Below, in pieces: positions 1 through 7,543 of a stretch of 64,000 bases of DNA. How positions within the stretch are numbered: position 1 is the first letter of the stretch; the number at the start of each line of letters is the position of its first letter. The stretch covers positions 59,314 to 123,313 of the forward strand of contig NZ_JAJFAV010000018.1 of the NCBI RefSeq assembly GCF_020711235.1. The letters are read 5' to 3'. The translations under genes and the position numbers were made by a program. The DNA is from Hymenobacter sp. 15J16-1T3B (GTDB lineage Bacteria > Bacteroidota > Bacteroidia > Cytophagales > Hymenobacteraceae). The notes beneath the pieces were generated by a model. The model did no database searches and had not been told where the DNA came from. It saw only the letters and a list, made by a program, of their open reading frames with translations.

Positions 1-481
1 TGGGCAGGCCGTAGTACTGGAAGTCAATCTGGGCGTCGTCGGCGGCTTTCTTGATGGCCTCCAGGATGGTCATAAATTCGGCCGTAGAAGCCCGGTCCAG
101 GTAATCCGACACCAGGGGCACTATCACCGCGTCGCAGGCCGTCAGGGCGTTGAACACGTCGTCGCCGTCGGCGCGGCCGGGCACGTCGATGATGATGAGG
201 TCGTAGTTGTGCTCGGGATTATCGATGAAGTCAAAAATCTGGCTCAGCTGCCAGGGGTACACGTCGTAGGGATACTGGGCATCGGGGTTGACTTCGCGCA
301 GCTTGGCGAAGTTGGCCGCGTCCACCTGCTCGCGGGTCTTGACAATGCTCTGCTGGTAGTCGCAGTCGAGGACGGCGATGCGCAAGCCGTACTCCGTTGC
401 CAGCGGGGCAGCGAGCACCAGAGCCAGCGTGGATTTACCGGAGCCCCCCTTCTGGGTGGCAAAGCTGATAACCTTGGACAT
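1..481 (-). CDS. parA: ParA-family partition ATPase (C-terminus cut by window edge)
   Basis: About 160 N-terminal residues are visible; the gene runs off the left edge. The deviant Walker A box KGGSGKST lies at residues 11-18, an IAVLDCDYQQS strand follows (Walker A' region), and YDLIIIDVPG is the Walker B strand. These are the hallmarks of ParA/Soj/MinD ATPases. ParA proteins of this kind segregate low-copy plasmids by forming gradients on the nucleoid; related proteins (often called TraA) sit next to transfer genes in Bacteroidota elements. Start chosen at the ATG whose complement is at 479-481. No ParB gene is visible, but the GCAGAA repeat field directly upstream is a good candidate for its centromere. 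ParA identity is firm; a plasmid rather than ICE role is inferred. Confidence 0.93.
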   Translation of the reverse strand, partial: MSKVISFATQKGGSGKSTLALVLAAPLATEYGLRIAVLDCDYQQSIVKTREQVDAANFAKLREVNPDAQYPYDVYPWQLSQIFDFIDNPEHNYDLIIIDVPGRADGDDVFNALTACDAVIVPLVSDYLDRASTAEFMTILEAIKKAADDAQIDFQYYGLP

Positions 482-554
482 AGTGGGTGTGGGGTTGAGG
501 CGTAGGTAGGTACCGGGGCAACGCGCCGGCAGGACAATAAACCAAAAGTAATAG

Positions 555-962
555 AAAAGCAGAAAGCCAGAAGCGCAGAACAACACTTTTGCTGAAAAGC
601 AGAAGTGTTTTTAGCCAGAAAAGCATTTCTGCTTTTCTGTCGTCATGCGGTTCTGTCAAGTTGCAGAAAAGTTAAATAACAAAAAAGCAGAATCACACAA
701 CAACAGAAAAACAGGTTTGCAGAAGTGTGTTTTTGCAGAACCGCAGCTAGATGGGGCGGGTAGCTAGTGAGTACGTGAATTCAACAGAAATACAAAACAA
801 CAGGACAACAGATTTGCACAAAAGCAGAAAGCAGGGAGCCGACGCGTAAGGGCACAGCTGGTAGAACTGTAGAACTACAGAAAAGCAGAATTGCGGCACA
901 AGCGACCAGTTAGAGCTAGCAGGTGCCGTATATCAGCAACAGAAATGCAGAATTGCAGAACT
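555..962. repeat. GCAGAA repeat field upstream of parA (candidate centromere or iterons)
   Basis: Exact GCAGAA occurs on the plus strand at 559, 575, 599, 663, 687, 719, 735, 824, 885, 947 and 955, with one inverted copy (TTCTGC) at 627. ACAGAA, CCAGAA and GTAGAA variants lie between them. About 0.1 copy per strand would be expected by chance in this length. The block is AT-richer than its surroundings and non-coding. Position beside parA suggests binding sites for a partition or replication protein. Confidence 0.75.
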
Positions 963-1229
963 GTTGATTTGAACCCAGCAGCTTAAAACCCGCGTCGGCG
1001 TGCCCTTGAGCTGCAATGCGGCATAATTGAATCAAAGCCAGCAACCAGCAATTAGCCAAATCAGGTTTTGGAGGAGCCTGGGTGCATAGTCTGTTGCAAC
1101 GGGTTTGATTCAGAACCTAGATGGCAAATGAAAGCGAAGTGCCCCGGGAGCTAACACTAATGTTCAAAGCTTCGTACTAGCTTCTTACTAACTTATTGCT
1201 AACTGTAGAATGGTCTTAGCAAGAAGAAC

Positions 1230-1265
1230 AACTCAGGCGTAGAGCTAACGTGCTATTCCTGAGTT
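1230..1265. repeat. Inverted repeat upstream of mobilization genes (possible oriT element)
   Basis: AACTCAGG at 1230-1237 pairs with CCTGAGTT at 1258-1265 across a 20-base loop. It lies about 100 bases before the first mobilization gene, where oriT sites are often found. Eight-base arms are short, so the functional reading is tentative. Confidence 0.35.
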
Positions 1266-1366
1266 ATTTATAAACCAGCAGAGCTGTTTTAGCGGGCCAT
1301 CTGAATGTAAGTAATTGGTTTACAGATGTAAATGTGGGCCGCGAGCCTAACAACAACATACATGTC

Positions 1367-1924
1367 ATGAGTACAGCGCTTCGCAAACGGGTTACCCTCG
1401 ACAGCATTGCCTACCGCAAAGCCGACGCGGCGGCCGCGGAAGTCGGCGCCAGCCTGGGGGCCTACACCAGTGCGGCCGTGGAGTACTTTGCTACCCGAGG
1501 GCTCGACCCCCGCGCCACGGAAGCGCGCGAAGGGCAGCTCATCATGCAGCAGATAAAAAAGCTGGGTGACCGGGTCTTCGGCTTCATGCAGGAGCAGGAG
1601 CGCACGCTGCTCACGGCCATGCTCGAAGAAATGCTGCGTACCCGCATCACGCTGGAGCGGGTGCTGCGCATGAACGAAATCCTGGTAAGCAACCTGAACG
1701 CGCAGCTGGAAACGCTCAGCGAAGCGCAGCTGCAGCGGCAGCAGCAGGCGCTCCAATTGCTGCGCCAGCGCAACGAAGAAGCGGTAGAAAGGCAGGTAAA
1801 AGAAGCGCTGCTGACCGCCAGCAAACAGGGCCCGGGAAAGCACGAGGCGCCAGTGGAAAGAAAAGTAAATCCGGGGCAATCGGGAGAAGAAGGAGCTACT
1901 TCCAGCGAACTTAAAGCAGGTTAA
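1367..1924 (+). CDS. BfmA/BtgA-type mobilization accessory protein
   Basis: A 185-residue protein. Residues 1-45 resemble the small DNA-binding mobilization proteins of Bacteroidota (LRKRVTLDSIAYRKADAAAA, then a helix giving YTSAAVEYF). Residues 60-145 are a long charged, Gln-rich coiled coil. BfmA/BtgA proteins bind oriT and help the relaxase. The gene ends 7 bases before the relaxase gene, so the two are probably cotranscribed. An in-frame GTG at 1334 would add 11 residues; the ATG at 1367 is preferred because the family-like sequence begins there. Family assignment is from overall character, so the exact family is moderately certain. Confidence 0.75.
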   Translation: MSTALRKRVTLDSIAYRKADAAAAEVGASLGAYTSAAVEYFATRGLDPRATEAREGQLIMQQIKKLGDRVFGFMQEQERTLLTAMLEEMLRTRITLERVLRMNEILVSNLNAQLETLSEAQLQRQQQALQLLRQRNEEAVERQVKEALLTASKQGPGKHEAPVERKVNPGQSGEEGATSSELKAG

Positions 1925-1931
1925 AAGGCCG

Positions 1932-2966
1932 ATGTACGTCAAACTTATCAACCCCAAAACGCACGGCAAAGCGGCGTATACCAATACCGGCAGCTGCGCG
2001 CAAACACTGAATTATCTGCAGCACGAAGCGGTAGGGGAGGGGCAGGAAGCAACGTTTTTTAACGCCGATTCGGACGAGCTCGGCGCTGCGCAGCTGCTGC
2101 AACGCATCGACTCCAACGTGAAAGGACTGCGGGCCACGGAGGCCAAATTTTACTCGCTGGTGCTGAGTCCCAGCGAGCAGGAGCTGGCCCACATCGGAAA
2201 CGACCCCGACAAGCTCAAGGCGTACACCCGGCAGGTCATGGGCCAGTACGCGCAGAACTTCCGGCTGCCCGGTGGCCGGCAGCTGGACAGCCAAAGCCTG
2301 GTATGGGGGGCCATCCTCCACCAGGACCGCACCCACCGGGGGACGGACCCCGAGGTAGTGGCGGGCACGGCCAAGGCCGGCGCCAAGCGCGCGGGCCTTC
2401 AGACGCACGTGCACATCATCGTCAGCGCCCGTGACCGGGAGCAAAAGCTGACCCTCAACCCCGGCGGGCGCCGGCAGCGGTTTGACCTGATGCGCTGGCA
2501 AGCGGCGGCCGGCCGGCAGTTTGAGCAGCAGTTCGGCTACGAGGCCCAGGCGCACGAGAAGCTGCGGCCCAAGGCAGCCCGGCCACGCGACCCGGCCTAC
2601 GATGCCGGCCGGCTGGAGAAGATTGCCGGGCGCGTGGCTGCCATCAACCAGCTGGTGCCCCGGGAGCAGCACCTGGCGCCGGACCGGGTGCAGGCCATTG
2701 CCCAGGCCCGGCAGTTTGACAAGACGTTTTACCGGATGCTGCGCCGGGTGGAGGAGCGCGCCCGCGACGGCCGACCCATCGACAACGCCCTGAAGCTGCT
2801 GCGCACCGGGCGGGAGCAGGCCCCGGCCCCGCAGCGCCAGGCGGTGACGGCCCTGCACGCGGTCCAACACCTGGTGCGCAACGCCCAAGCTACCCGGGAC
2901 GAGCGCACCGAGCAGGTGGCCGAGAAGCCCGGGCGCCGCAGCGCCGAGCTGGATATCGAGATGTAA
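1932..2966 (+). CDS. Mobilization relaxase, DUF5712/BtgB type
   Basis: A 344-residue protein beginning MYVKLINPKTHGK. Relaxase-like metal-binding histidines are visible: H130 and H135 in AILHQDRTHRG, and H159/H161 in LQTHVHIIVSARD, the HxH strand typical of nicking enzymes. A relaxase nicks oriT and leads the strand into the recipient. In Bacteroidota the BtgA/BtgB order is known, and the same order is seen here, followed by the coupling protein 25 bases later. The C-terminal third is basic and helical without a motif I recognise. The catalytic tyrosine cannot be assigned by eye (Y74 is one possibility). Confidence 0.82.
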   Translation: MYVKLINPKTHGKAAYTNTGSCAQTLNYLQHEAVGEGQEATFFNADSDELGAAQLLQRIDSNVKGLRATEAKFYSLVLSPSEQELAHIGNDPDKLKAYTRQVMGQYAQNFRLPGGRQLDSQSLVWGAILHQDRTHRGTDPEVVAGTAKAGAKRAGLQTHVHIIVSARDREQKLTLNPGGRRQRFDLMRWQAAAGRQFEQQFGYEAQAHEKLRPKAARPRDPAYDAGRLEKIAGRVAAINQLVPREQHLAPDRVQAIAQARQFDKTFYRMLRRVEERARDGRPIDNALKLLRTGREQAPAPQRQAVTALHAVQHLVRNAQATRDERTEQVAEKPGRRSAELDIEM

Positions 2967-2991
2967 ACCCACCCCATCCTATTTCCCCCCC

Positions 2992-5247
2992 ATGCTAAAC
3001 CAACCACCCCGGCCCGCGTCCGCTTCACAATCCGTCTTGCTCATCCTGGCCCTGCTGCTGGCGGGCCTGCTGGCCGGCGAGTGGTACGTGCTGCTGCACC
3101 CCGCGGAGCTGGCCGCGGCCCGCGCCGCGCAACACCAGGCCGCTCAGGCTCCCCGGCTGACTCCCGGGCAGCGCCTGGCGGCCCGGCTGGCCGTACTCAA
3201 CCGGCAGCGGGCCGAAGCGCGGCGGACGCGGCTGCGGCGGCAAGCGGCGCCCGTGGTGGGCAAGCCGGCGGCCGAGCTGGCCACCGCCACGAGTCAGGCC
3301 GGCGACCAGGTCGTGCGCACGGGTGGGACAGCGGCCCTGCGCGTGGCCACCGCCGGGCAGGGATTTCAACAGAAGGTACTGGTGAAGGCCGGCCGGTTTT
3401 ACGACGCGGCCGGCGGGTACCTGCGGGGGCTGCTGCTGCTCGTAGCCCTGGCTCTGGTATTTCTGCAACCGGCACCGGCGCGCAAACCGGGGCAGGCCCG
3501 CCGCAAGCCGTTACGGCCCCAGGCCGTGCGTCTCGTGGTGGCCAGCTGCGCGGGCCTGGCCCTGCTCAGCGCCTACGTGCTGCTCGGCATCGCGTCGTAC
3601 CCAGCCGGCTTTATCCGGGTGGGCTACCCCGTGACGGCGGCGTTGGTGCTGGCCAGCGGCTTTGTGGTGGGGCTGCTGCGGGCGCTGACCAAAAGCCCGG
3701 ACTTTGGGCTGAGCGTGGAGCGCAAGAAGGTAGATACACCCGATGGGTTCAGCTTGCCCACGGAAGGGGGCGGTTGGGTGAACGTACCCAATCCCTACCG
3801 GGGCGTGCTGGTGTTGGGCGGCGCCGGCGCGGGCAAAACGTACTCCATCGGGGAGCCCGTGATTGAGCAGCTGGCGGCCAAGAATTTTGCCGGACTCATC
3901 TACGACTTCAAGTTCCCGGTGCTGGCGGAGACGGCGCAGAAGGCGCTAGAGCTGGCCGGGCGCCGGCCGGATGCCGGGCGGCGACTGCCCAACGGGGAGC
4001 CCGAGCCGGCGGTGGTGCTGCACGTCATCAACTTCCGCGACCTGACGCGCAGCGAGCGGGTCAACCCCTTGCGAGCCGCGGACATGCCGGTGGTGGCTTT
4101 TGCCGAGGAGTACTCCCGGGCCATCATCAACAACTTAAACCCGGCCAGCATCCGCAAGATGGAGTTTTTCGACATCAGCGCCGTGGCCTACCTGACGGGC
4201 ATCATCTGGTTTTACAAAAAGCATTTCCCGCGCTACTGCACCATCCCCCACGTAGTGGCCACGGCCATCCACAAGGACTTCAAGCACGTGCTCTCGATGC
4301 TGGAAACCGACCCCGAGTGCGCCGGCATGGTGCGCAGCATTGTGACGGCCGTGGAGCAGCGGGCCGAAAAGCAGGTAGCCGCCGTGGTGGGCACGCTGCA
4401 GGTGATACTGAACCGCATCAACTCCCCGGAAATCGTGTGGGTGCTCACGCCCGACGAGGCGAAAGGGGAGGGGTTCTCGCTGAACCTGAACGACCCCCAG
4501 CAGCCGGCATTGCTCTGCATCGGCAACGACCCCACGCTAAAGGAAACCTTTTCGCCGGTGGTCAGCTGCATCATCACCGTGGCCATCAAGCTCATGAACC
4601 AGCAGCACAAGCACCGCAGCTACGTGTTCCTCGACGAGGCCGCCACGGTCTACGTGCCGGGGCTGGAGCTGCTGCCCGCCACGGCCCGCAGCAACAAGGT
4701 GGCCACCATCTACATGACCCAGGATTTGGCGCAGATGACCGATGCCTATGGTCCTGAAAAGATGAAGGTTATGGTTTCCAACCTCAACAACCAGTTTTTC
4801 GGCAAGGTCAACTCGCTCGACACGGCCAAGTTCATTTCCGAGCTCGTGGGCCGCGAGGACAAGCAGATGCACAGCACCAGCACCGGCAAGAGCCAGGGCG
4901 GGGCGGGCAGCCGCGGCAGCCACAGTTCCAACCTGAGCACCAGCTACCAGGAGCGCAACCTGGTGCGGGTGCAGGACGCCATCAGCCTGCAGCAGGGCGA
5001 GTTTATCGGGCAGACCGTGGAAACCGAGCGCACCTTCTTCCAGGGTATCATCTCCCGGGCCGATGCCACCCCGGAGCGTTTCCCGCTGCACCCGGTGGCC
5101 ACGTTCGGCGACAGCGAAGAAGATAGCGCCGCCACGCTCACGGTGGTGGTTCAGGAGAACTACCGGCGCGTCAGCCAGCAGGTCCGAGAAACCCTGGCCC
5201 TGCACGCAAATACCTTAGCAGGAGCCACCAAGAACGAGGTCGAATAG
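2992..5247 (+). CDS. Type IV coupling protein (VirD4/TraG-like ATPase)
   Basis: A 751-residue inner-membrane ATPase that would link the relaxosome to the T4SS channel. Hydrophobic segments lie near residues 13-32, 140-158, 178-200 and 212-234. Walker A is GGAGAGKT (about residues 277-284) and Walker B is YVFLDEAATVY (about 543-553). A Ser/Gly-rich stretch follows at about 630-650. The length and the long N-terminal membrane part fit the Bacteroidota branch of VirD4 proteins that accompanies BfmA/BtgA mobilization genes. It is third in the mob gene run; the matching T4SS genes are at 54-64 kb on the other strand. Confidence 0.93.
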   Translation: MLNQPPRPASASQSVLLILALLLAGLLAGEWYVLLHPAELAAARAAQHQAAQAPRLTPGQRLAARLAVLNRQRAEARRTRLRRQAAPVVGKPAAELATATSQAGDQVVRTGGTAALRVATAGQGFQQKVLVKAGRFYDAAGGYLRGLLLLVALALVFLQPAPARKPGQARRKPLRPQAVRLVVASCAGLALLSAYVLLGIASYPAGFIRVGYPVTAALVLASGFVVGLLRALTKSPDFGLSVERKKVDTPDGFSLPTEGGGWVNVPNPYRGVLVLGGAGAGKTYSIGEPVIEQLAAKNFAGLIYDFKFPVLAETAQKALELAGRRPDAGRRLPNGEPEPAVVLHVINFRDLTRSERVNPLRAADMPVVAFAEEYSRAIINNLNPASIRKMEFFDISAVAYLTGIIWFYKKHFPRYCTIPHVVATAIHKDFKHVLSMLETDPECAGMVRSIVTAVEQRAEKQVAAVVGTLQVILNRINSPEIVWVLTPDEAKGEGFSLNLNDPQQPALLCIGNDPTLKETFSPVVSCIITVAIKLMNQQHKHRSYVFLDEAATVYVPGLELLPATARSNKVATIYMTQDLAQMTDAYGPEKMKVMVSNLNNQFFGKVNSLDTAKFISELVGREDKQMHSTSTGKSQGGAGSRGSHSSNLSTSYQERNLVRVQDAISLQQGEFIGQTVETERTFFQGIISRADATPERFPLHPVATFGDSEEDSAATLTVVVQENYRRVSQQVRETLALHANTLAGATKNEVE

Positions 5248-5326
5248 CCTCGAAAACCCAGCAGAAAGGGACGTTAAGCCACTTTTTGCTGTTAAGTAAG
5301 TACCCAACACCTAGACTTCCATTCCG

Positions 5327-5599
5327 ATGATGAAGAGCTTTTTTACCCCGGCCCCGGCCGGCCTTGATGCCGAGCAACTCGCGGCTCGCCAGGAGCGGGA
5401 GCGCGGCGCCAACAACTCCATTGCCATCCTGATGAGCAACGGCCCGGCGCCGAGCCCGGAGAGCGTGGCCATCATGCAGCGCTACGTGGACGGAGAGCTG
5501 AGCATTGACGAGGCCATTGAACTCAACGATGAGCTGCTGTTGGCCCGTTACCAGCCGGGCGTCGCCCCGGCCAGCCCCGAGGACCAAGCCGCCCGCTGA
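5327..5599 (+). CDS. VbhA-like antitoxin of the Fic toxin
   Basis: A 90-residue protein. Residues 45-68 (PESVAIMQRYVDGELSIDEA) match the helix-turn-helix-like tail of VbhA-family antitoxins (RYxxGExSxxEA). The preceding helix NNSIAILMSNG occupies the place of the inhibitory helix, whose usual motif is S/T-xxx-E-G/N; the glutamate that blocks the Fic active site is not obvious here. Its TGA overlaps the ATG of the fic gene (TGATG at 5597-5601), so the two are translationally coupled. In known FicTA pairs the antitoxin binds the toxin and blocks AMP transfer. Confidence 0.8.
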   Translation: MMKSFFTPAPAGLDAEQLAARQERERGANNSIAILMSNGPAPSPESVAIMQRYVDGELSIDEAIELNDELLLARYQPGVAPASPEDQAAR

Positions 5600-6963
5600 T
5601 GGTAGCCGGCGACCGATTCAGCGACGAAAACGGGGTACGGATAAACCGGCTGGGCATTACCGACCCCCAGCAACTGGCCCAGGCCGAAACCGACTCCTCG
5701 CTGCTGCGCCTGCAGCGGCTCAACCTGCAGGGCGGCATCCCCGGCGGGCGCTACGACCACGCCCACCTCAAACAGGTGCACCAGAAGCTGTTTGAGGGCG
5801 TCTACCAGTGGGCCGGCGAAACCCGGGCCGACCGGGAGTTTCAGGGCCACAAGCCCACGTACGTCACCGGCTTCAAGGAAACGATGACCTACGCCCCCTA
5901 CAAAGAGATTGAGCAGCGGCTGAACGCCATTGGCGCGCAGTTGGGCCAGGAAAACTACCTGAAGGGGCTGTCGGAGGAAAAGTTTGCCGAGCGCGCGGCC
6001 TACTACCTCGACCAGTACAACCACACCCACGCCTTTCGGGACGGTAACGGGCGCACGCTGCAGGCCACGTTCGTGCAGCTGGGCCAGGAAGCCGGCTACC
6101 AGGTCGACTTTGCCCGCATCGACCCGGCTACGCTCAACCGGGCCCGCGACCTGGCCATCGTGCGCCCGCACGCACCGGAAGAGGCAGCGAAGAACCTGCA
6201 GGCGCTAAAAGCCATGTTTGAACAGGTCATCAGCCCGGCGCCCGGCCTCGAAGCCGAGCAGCGCCGCGACTCCAGCCAGGCGCGTCCCCTAGCCGCGTTA
6301 TCCCCGGAGATGAAAGCCATGGATGCCCGGCGCGAACTGGAGGTAACCGGCTACCGGGTGATGGACATCGTGGCCAACATGCCCGGCGCCGGCAATTACG
6401 AGAAGGGCGTGGCGGTAGGGAAGGGGGTAGAGGCAACGAACTTAAACCCCGCAGCAATTCAGAGCCACTTAAAGCAGTTTCAGCAGGCGGCGGAGAAGAT
6501 TATCAAGCATCCCGCGTTGCAGGGTCCAGATACGCGGCAGGACCAAACGGATGCCAAACGGTTTCGGTTGGCGGCTGAGCAGGTTCAAGCATTAGCCGTG
6601 ATGAAAGAATCTAATGTTGAGAAGGTGCTCGGGCAGCCCAAAACGCACGAAGAGGCTCAGGCTGTTTTCAAGCAGGCTGCTGAGCAAGTAGCACTAGGCC
6701 TGCGCGAGCACGGGAAAGGGTTGGACGCGGCTAGACTTCAGGAAGTAGCCCGGCACGTTGAGCGCACACCCTTTATCGGTGGGTTGAACCGGGAAAATGT
6801 TGGTAAGTCCATCGACGCGGCTGACCGGATTCCGGCACTGAGGGGTAGTAGTCAACTGAGCGAACTAAAAAGTGCAGTCGGAATTATGGAAAAAATGCCC
6901 TTTGAAAAGGAACGCCGTGAAGCTAGTGTTCAAGGTCGCGGGACCGGTGGCATAGACCGCTAG
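5599..6963 (+). CDS. fic: Fic-domain AMP-transferase toxin with helical C-terminal domain
   Basis: A 454-residue protein. The Fic core spans roughly residues 35-205 and contains HAFRDGNGR (H144-R152), matching the HxFx(D/E)GNGR catalytic loop; H144 would be the catalytic base. Such enzymes transfer AMP or other nucleotides to protein side chains. Residues about 215-454 form an Ala/Gln/Glu-rich helical domain I do not recognise. Placement directly behind the relaxase and coupling-protein genes recalls VbhT/VbhA on the Bartonella conjugative plasmid, where a Fic toxin is delivered through the conjugation channel. Delivery here is an inference; no BID-type signal is recognisable. The last 500 bases are AT-richer than the start. 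Confidence 0.88.
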   Translation: MVAGDRFSDENGVRINRLGITDPQQLAQAETDSSLLRLQRLNLQGGIPGGRYDHAHLKQVHQKLFEGVYQWAGETRADREFQGHKPTYVTGFKETMTYAPYKEIEQRLNAIGAQLGQENYLKGLSEEKFAERAAYYLDQYNHTHAFRDGNGRTLQATFVQLGQEAGYQVDFARIDPATLNRARDLAIVRPHAPEEAAKNLQALKAMFEQVISPAPGLEAEQRRDSSQARPLAALSPEMKAMDARRELEVTGYRVMDIVANMPGAGNYEKGVAVGKGVEATNLNPAAIQSHLKQFQQAAEKIIKHPALQGPDTRQDQTDAKRFRLAAEQVQALAVMKESNVEKVLGQPKTHEEAQAVFKQAAEQVALGLREHGKGLDAARLQEVARHVERTPFIGGLNRENVGKSIDAADRIPALRGSSQLSELKSAVGIMEKMPFEKERREASVQGRGTGGIDR

Positions 6964-6988
6964 AGTTACAAATCAGCTTAAAATGAGT

Positions 6989-7018
6989 AAAGCCCTGGCC
7001 GTTTACGGCCAGGGCTTT
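6989..7018. terminator. Bidirectional terminator between fic and the CBASS operon
   Basis: AAAGCCCTGGCCG (6989-7001) and CGGCCAGGGCTTT (7006-7018) form a perfect 13-bp stem with a TTTA loop between two convergent genes. A/T bases at the ends of the arms let it act in both directions. Confidence 0.85.
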
Positions 7019-7041
7019 GAGGATTAGCACCAGCAATTCAA

Positions 7042-7320
7042 TTAAAATTGCGGCAGGCTCAACAAGTTGTCTTTTGTTGTGGAATCCGGTTCCGTTTTGA
7101 TGTATTCGTTGCCGGCCGCGCTTTTCTGATGGATTACGTTAATCGTGCGTCCGGCAGCTTGCACGTGGTATTTGTAGTTACCGGATTTGAGATTGGCTAT
7201 CACGACGGCCACGGTTGATTCAAATACTTGCCCAGAGGTGTTAAGGCCTTTGATGTGGGTGATGTGCTCGTGAGAGCTGTTCGCGTTCGGCTTGCGAATG
7301 TGGGTAATGCGGTTAGACAT
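7042..7320 (-). CDS. DUF3892 family small protein, last gene of the CBASS operon
   Basis: A 92-residue protein beginning MSNRITHIRKPNANSSHEH. The start ITHIRKPN, the middle HITHIKG and the end EYIKTEPD plus DNLLSLPQF match the DUF3892 pattern (yirT-pD, dNLl-LP). DUF3892 has no established function that I know of. The start is 11 bases after the small membrane-protein gene, so it is probably the fourth gene of the capV operon. Cotranscription makes a CBASS accessory role possible but unproven. A longer in-frame version from 7377 would overlap the upstream gene and lacks family resemblance. Confidence 0.8.
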   Translation of the reverse strand: MSNRITHIRKPNANSSHEHITHIKGLNTSGQVFESTVAVVIANLKSGNYKYHVQAAGRTINVIHQKSAAGNEYIKTEPDSTTKDNLLSLPQF

Positions 7321-7331
7321 AATGGCAAGGA

Positions 7332-7526
7332 TTAGCGCTTGGTAGAAAAATAGTTGATGGTCCAGAGCAGGCCGCATACCGAGAGCAGCAGCACCAAAAC
7401 GGCACGGGTGTCCCCTTTGAGCGAGCCTAAAAAGCGAAAAGCGGAGGTTGAAGCTTGCACCGCTTGCCCAATGGTATTGGTCACGGCAGCAAGCTCATTG
7501 CTTGGGGTTGGAAAATTGCGAGTCAT
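7332..7526 (-). CDS. Small single-pass membrane protein in the CBASS operon
   Basis: A 64-residue protein starting MTRNFPTPSNELAAV. Residues 1-36 are soluble; residues 40-58 (AVLVLLLSVCGLLWTINYF) form one membrane helix, followed by a short basic tail (STKR). It starts 17 bases after the CD-NTase gene stop and ends 11 bases before the DUF3892 gene. I do not recognise a family. A membrane peptide next to a membrane-attacking phospholipase could be an anchor, modulator or immunity factor; this is speculation from context. Confidence 0.7.
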   Translation of the reverse strand: MTRNFPTPSNELAAVTNTIGQAVQASTSAFRFLGSLKGDTRAVLVLLLSVCGLLWTINYFSTKR

Positions 7527-7543
7527 AAAAGGAAGTGAAGAAG

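Larger units (their letters stand above)
482..1366. other. Gene-free intergenic region between parA and the mobilization genes
   Basis: 885 bases without a convincing gene. The left half holds the GCAGAA repeats. The right half (about 1130-1330) is AT-rich and carries a short inverted repeat at 1230-1265. Divergent promoters for parA and the mobilization genes must lie here. Origins of transfer of mobilizable elements are commonly placed just upstream of the mobilization genes, so an oriT is plausible but not shown. Confidence 0.6.

Noticed and set aside
555..962. GCAGAA repeats as a CRISPR array
   Set aside because: Repeats are 6-7 bases with irregular spacing and no uniform spacers; no cas genes are present.
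1911..2972. Minus-strand open frame (353 codons) opposite the relaxase gene
   Set aside because: Gly/Leu/Arg/Pro-rich shadow; the plus strand holds the relaxase histidine motifs and is in operon order.
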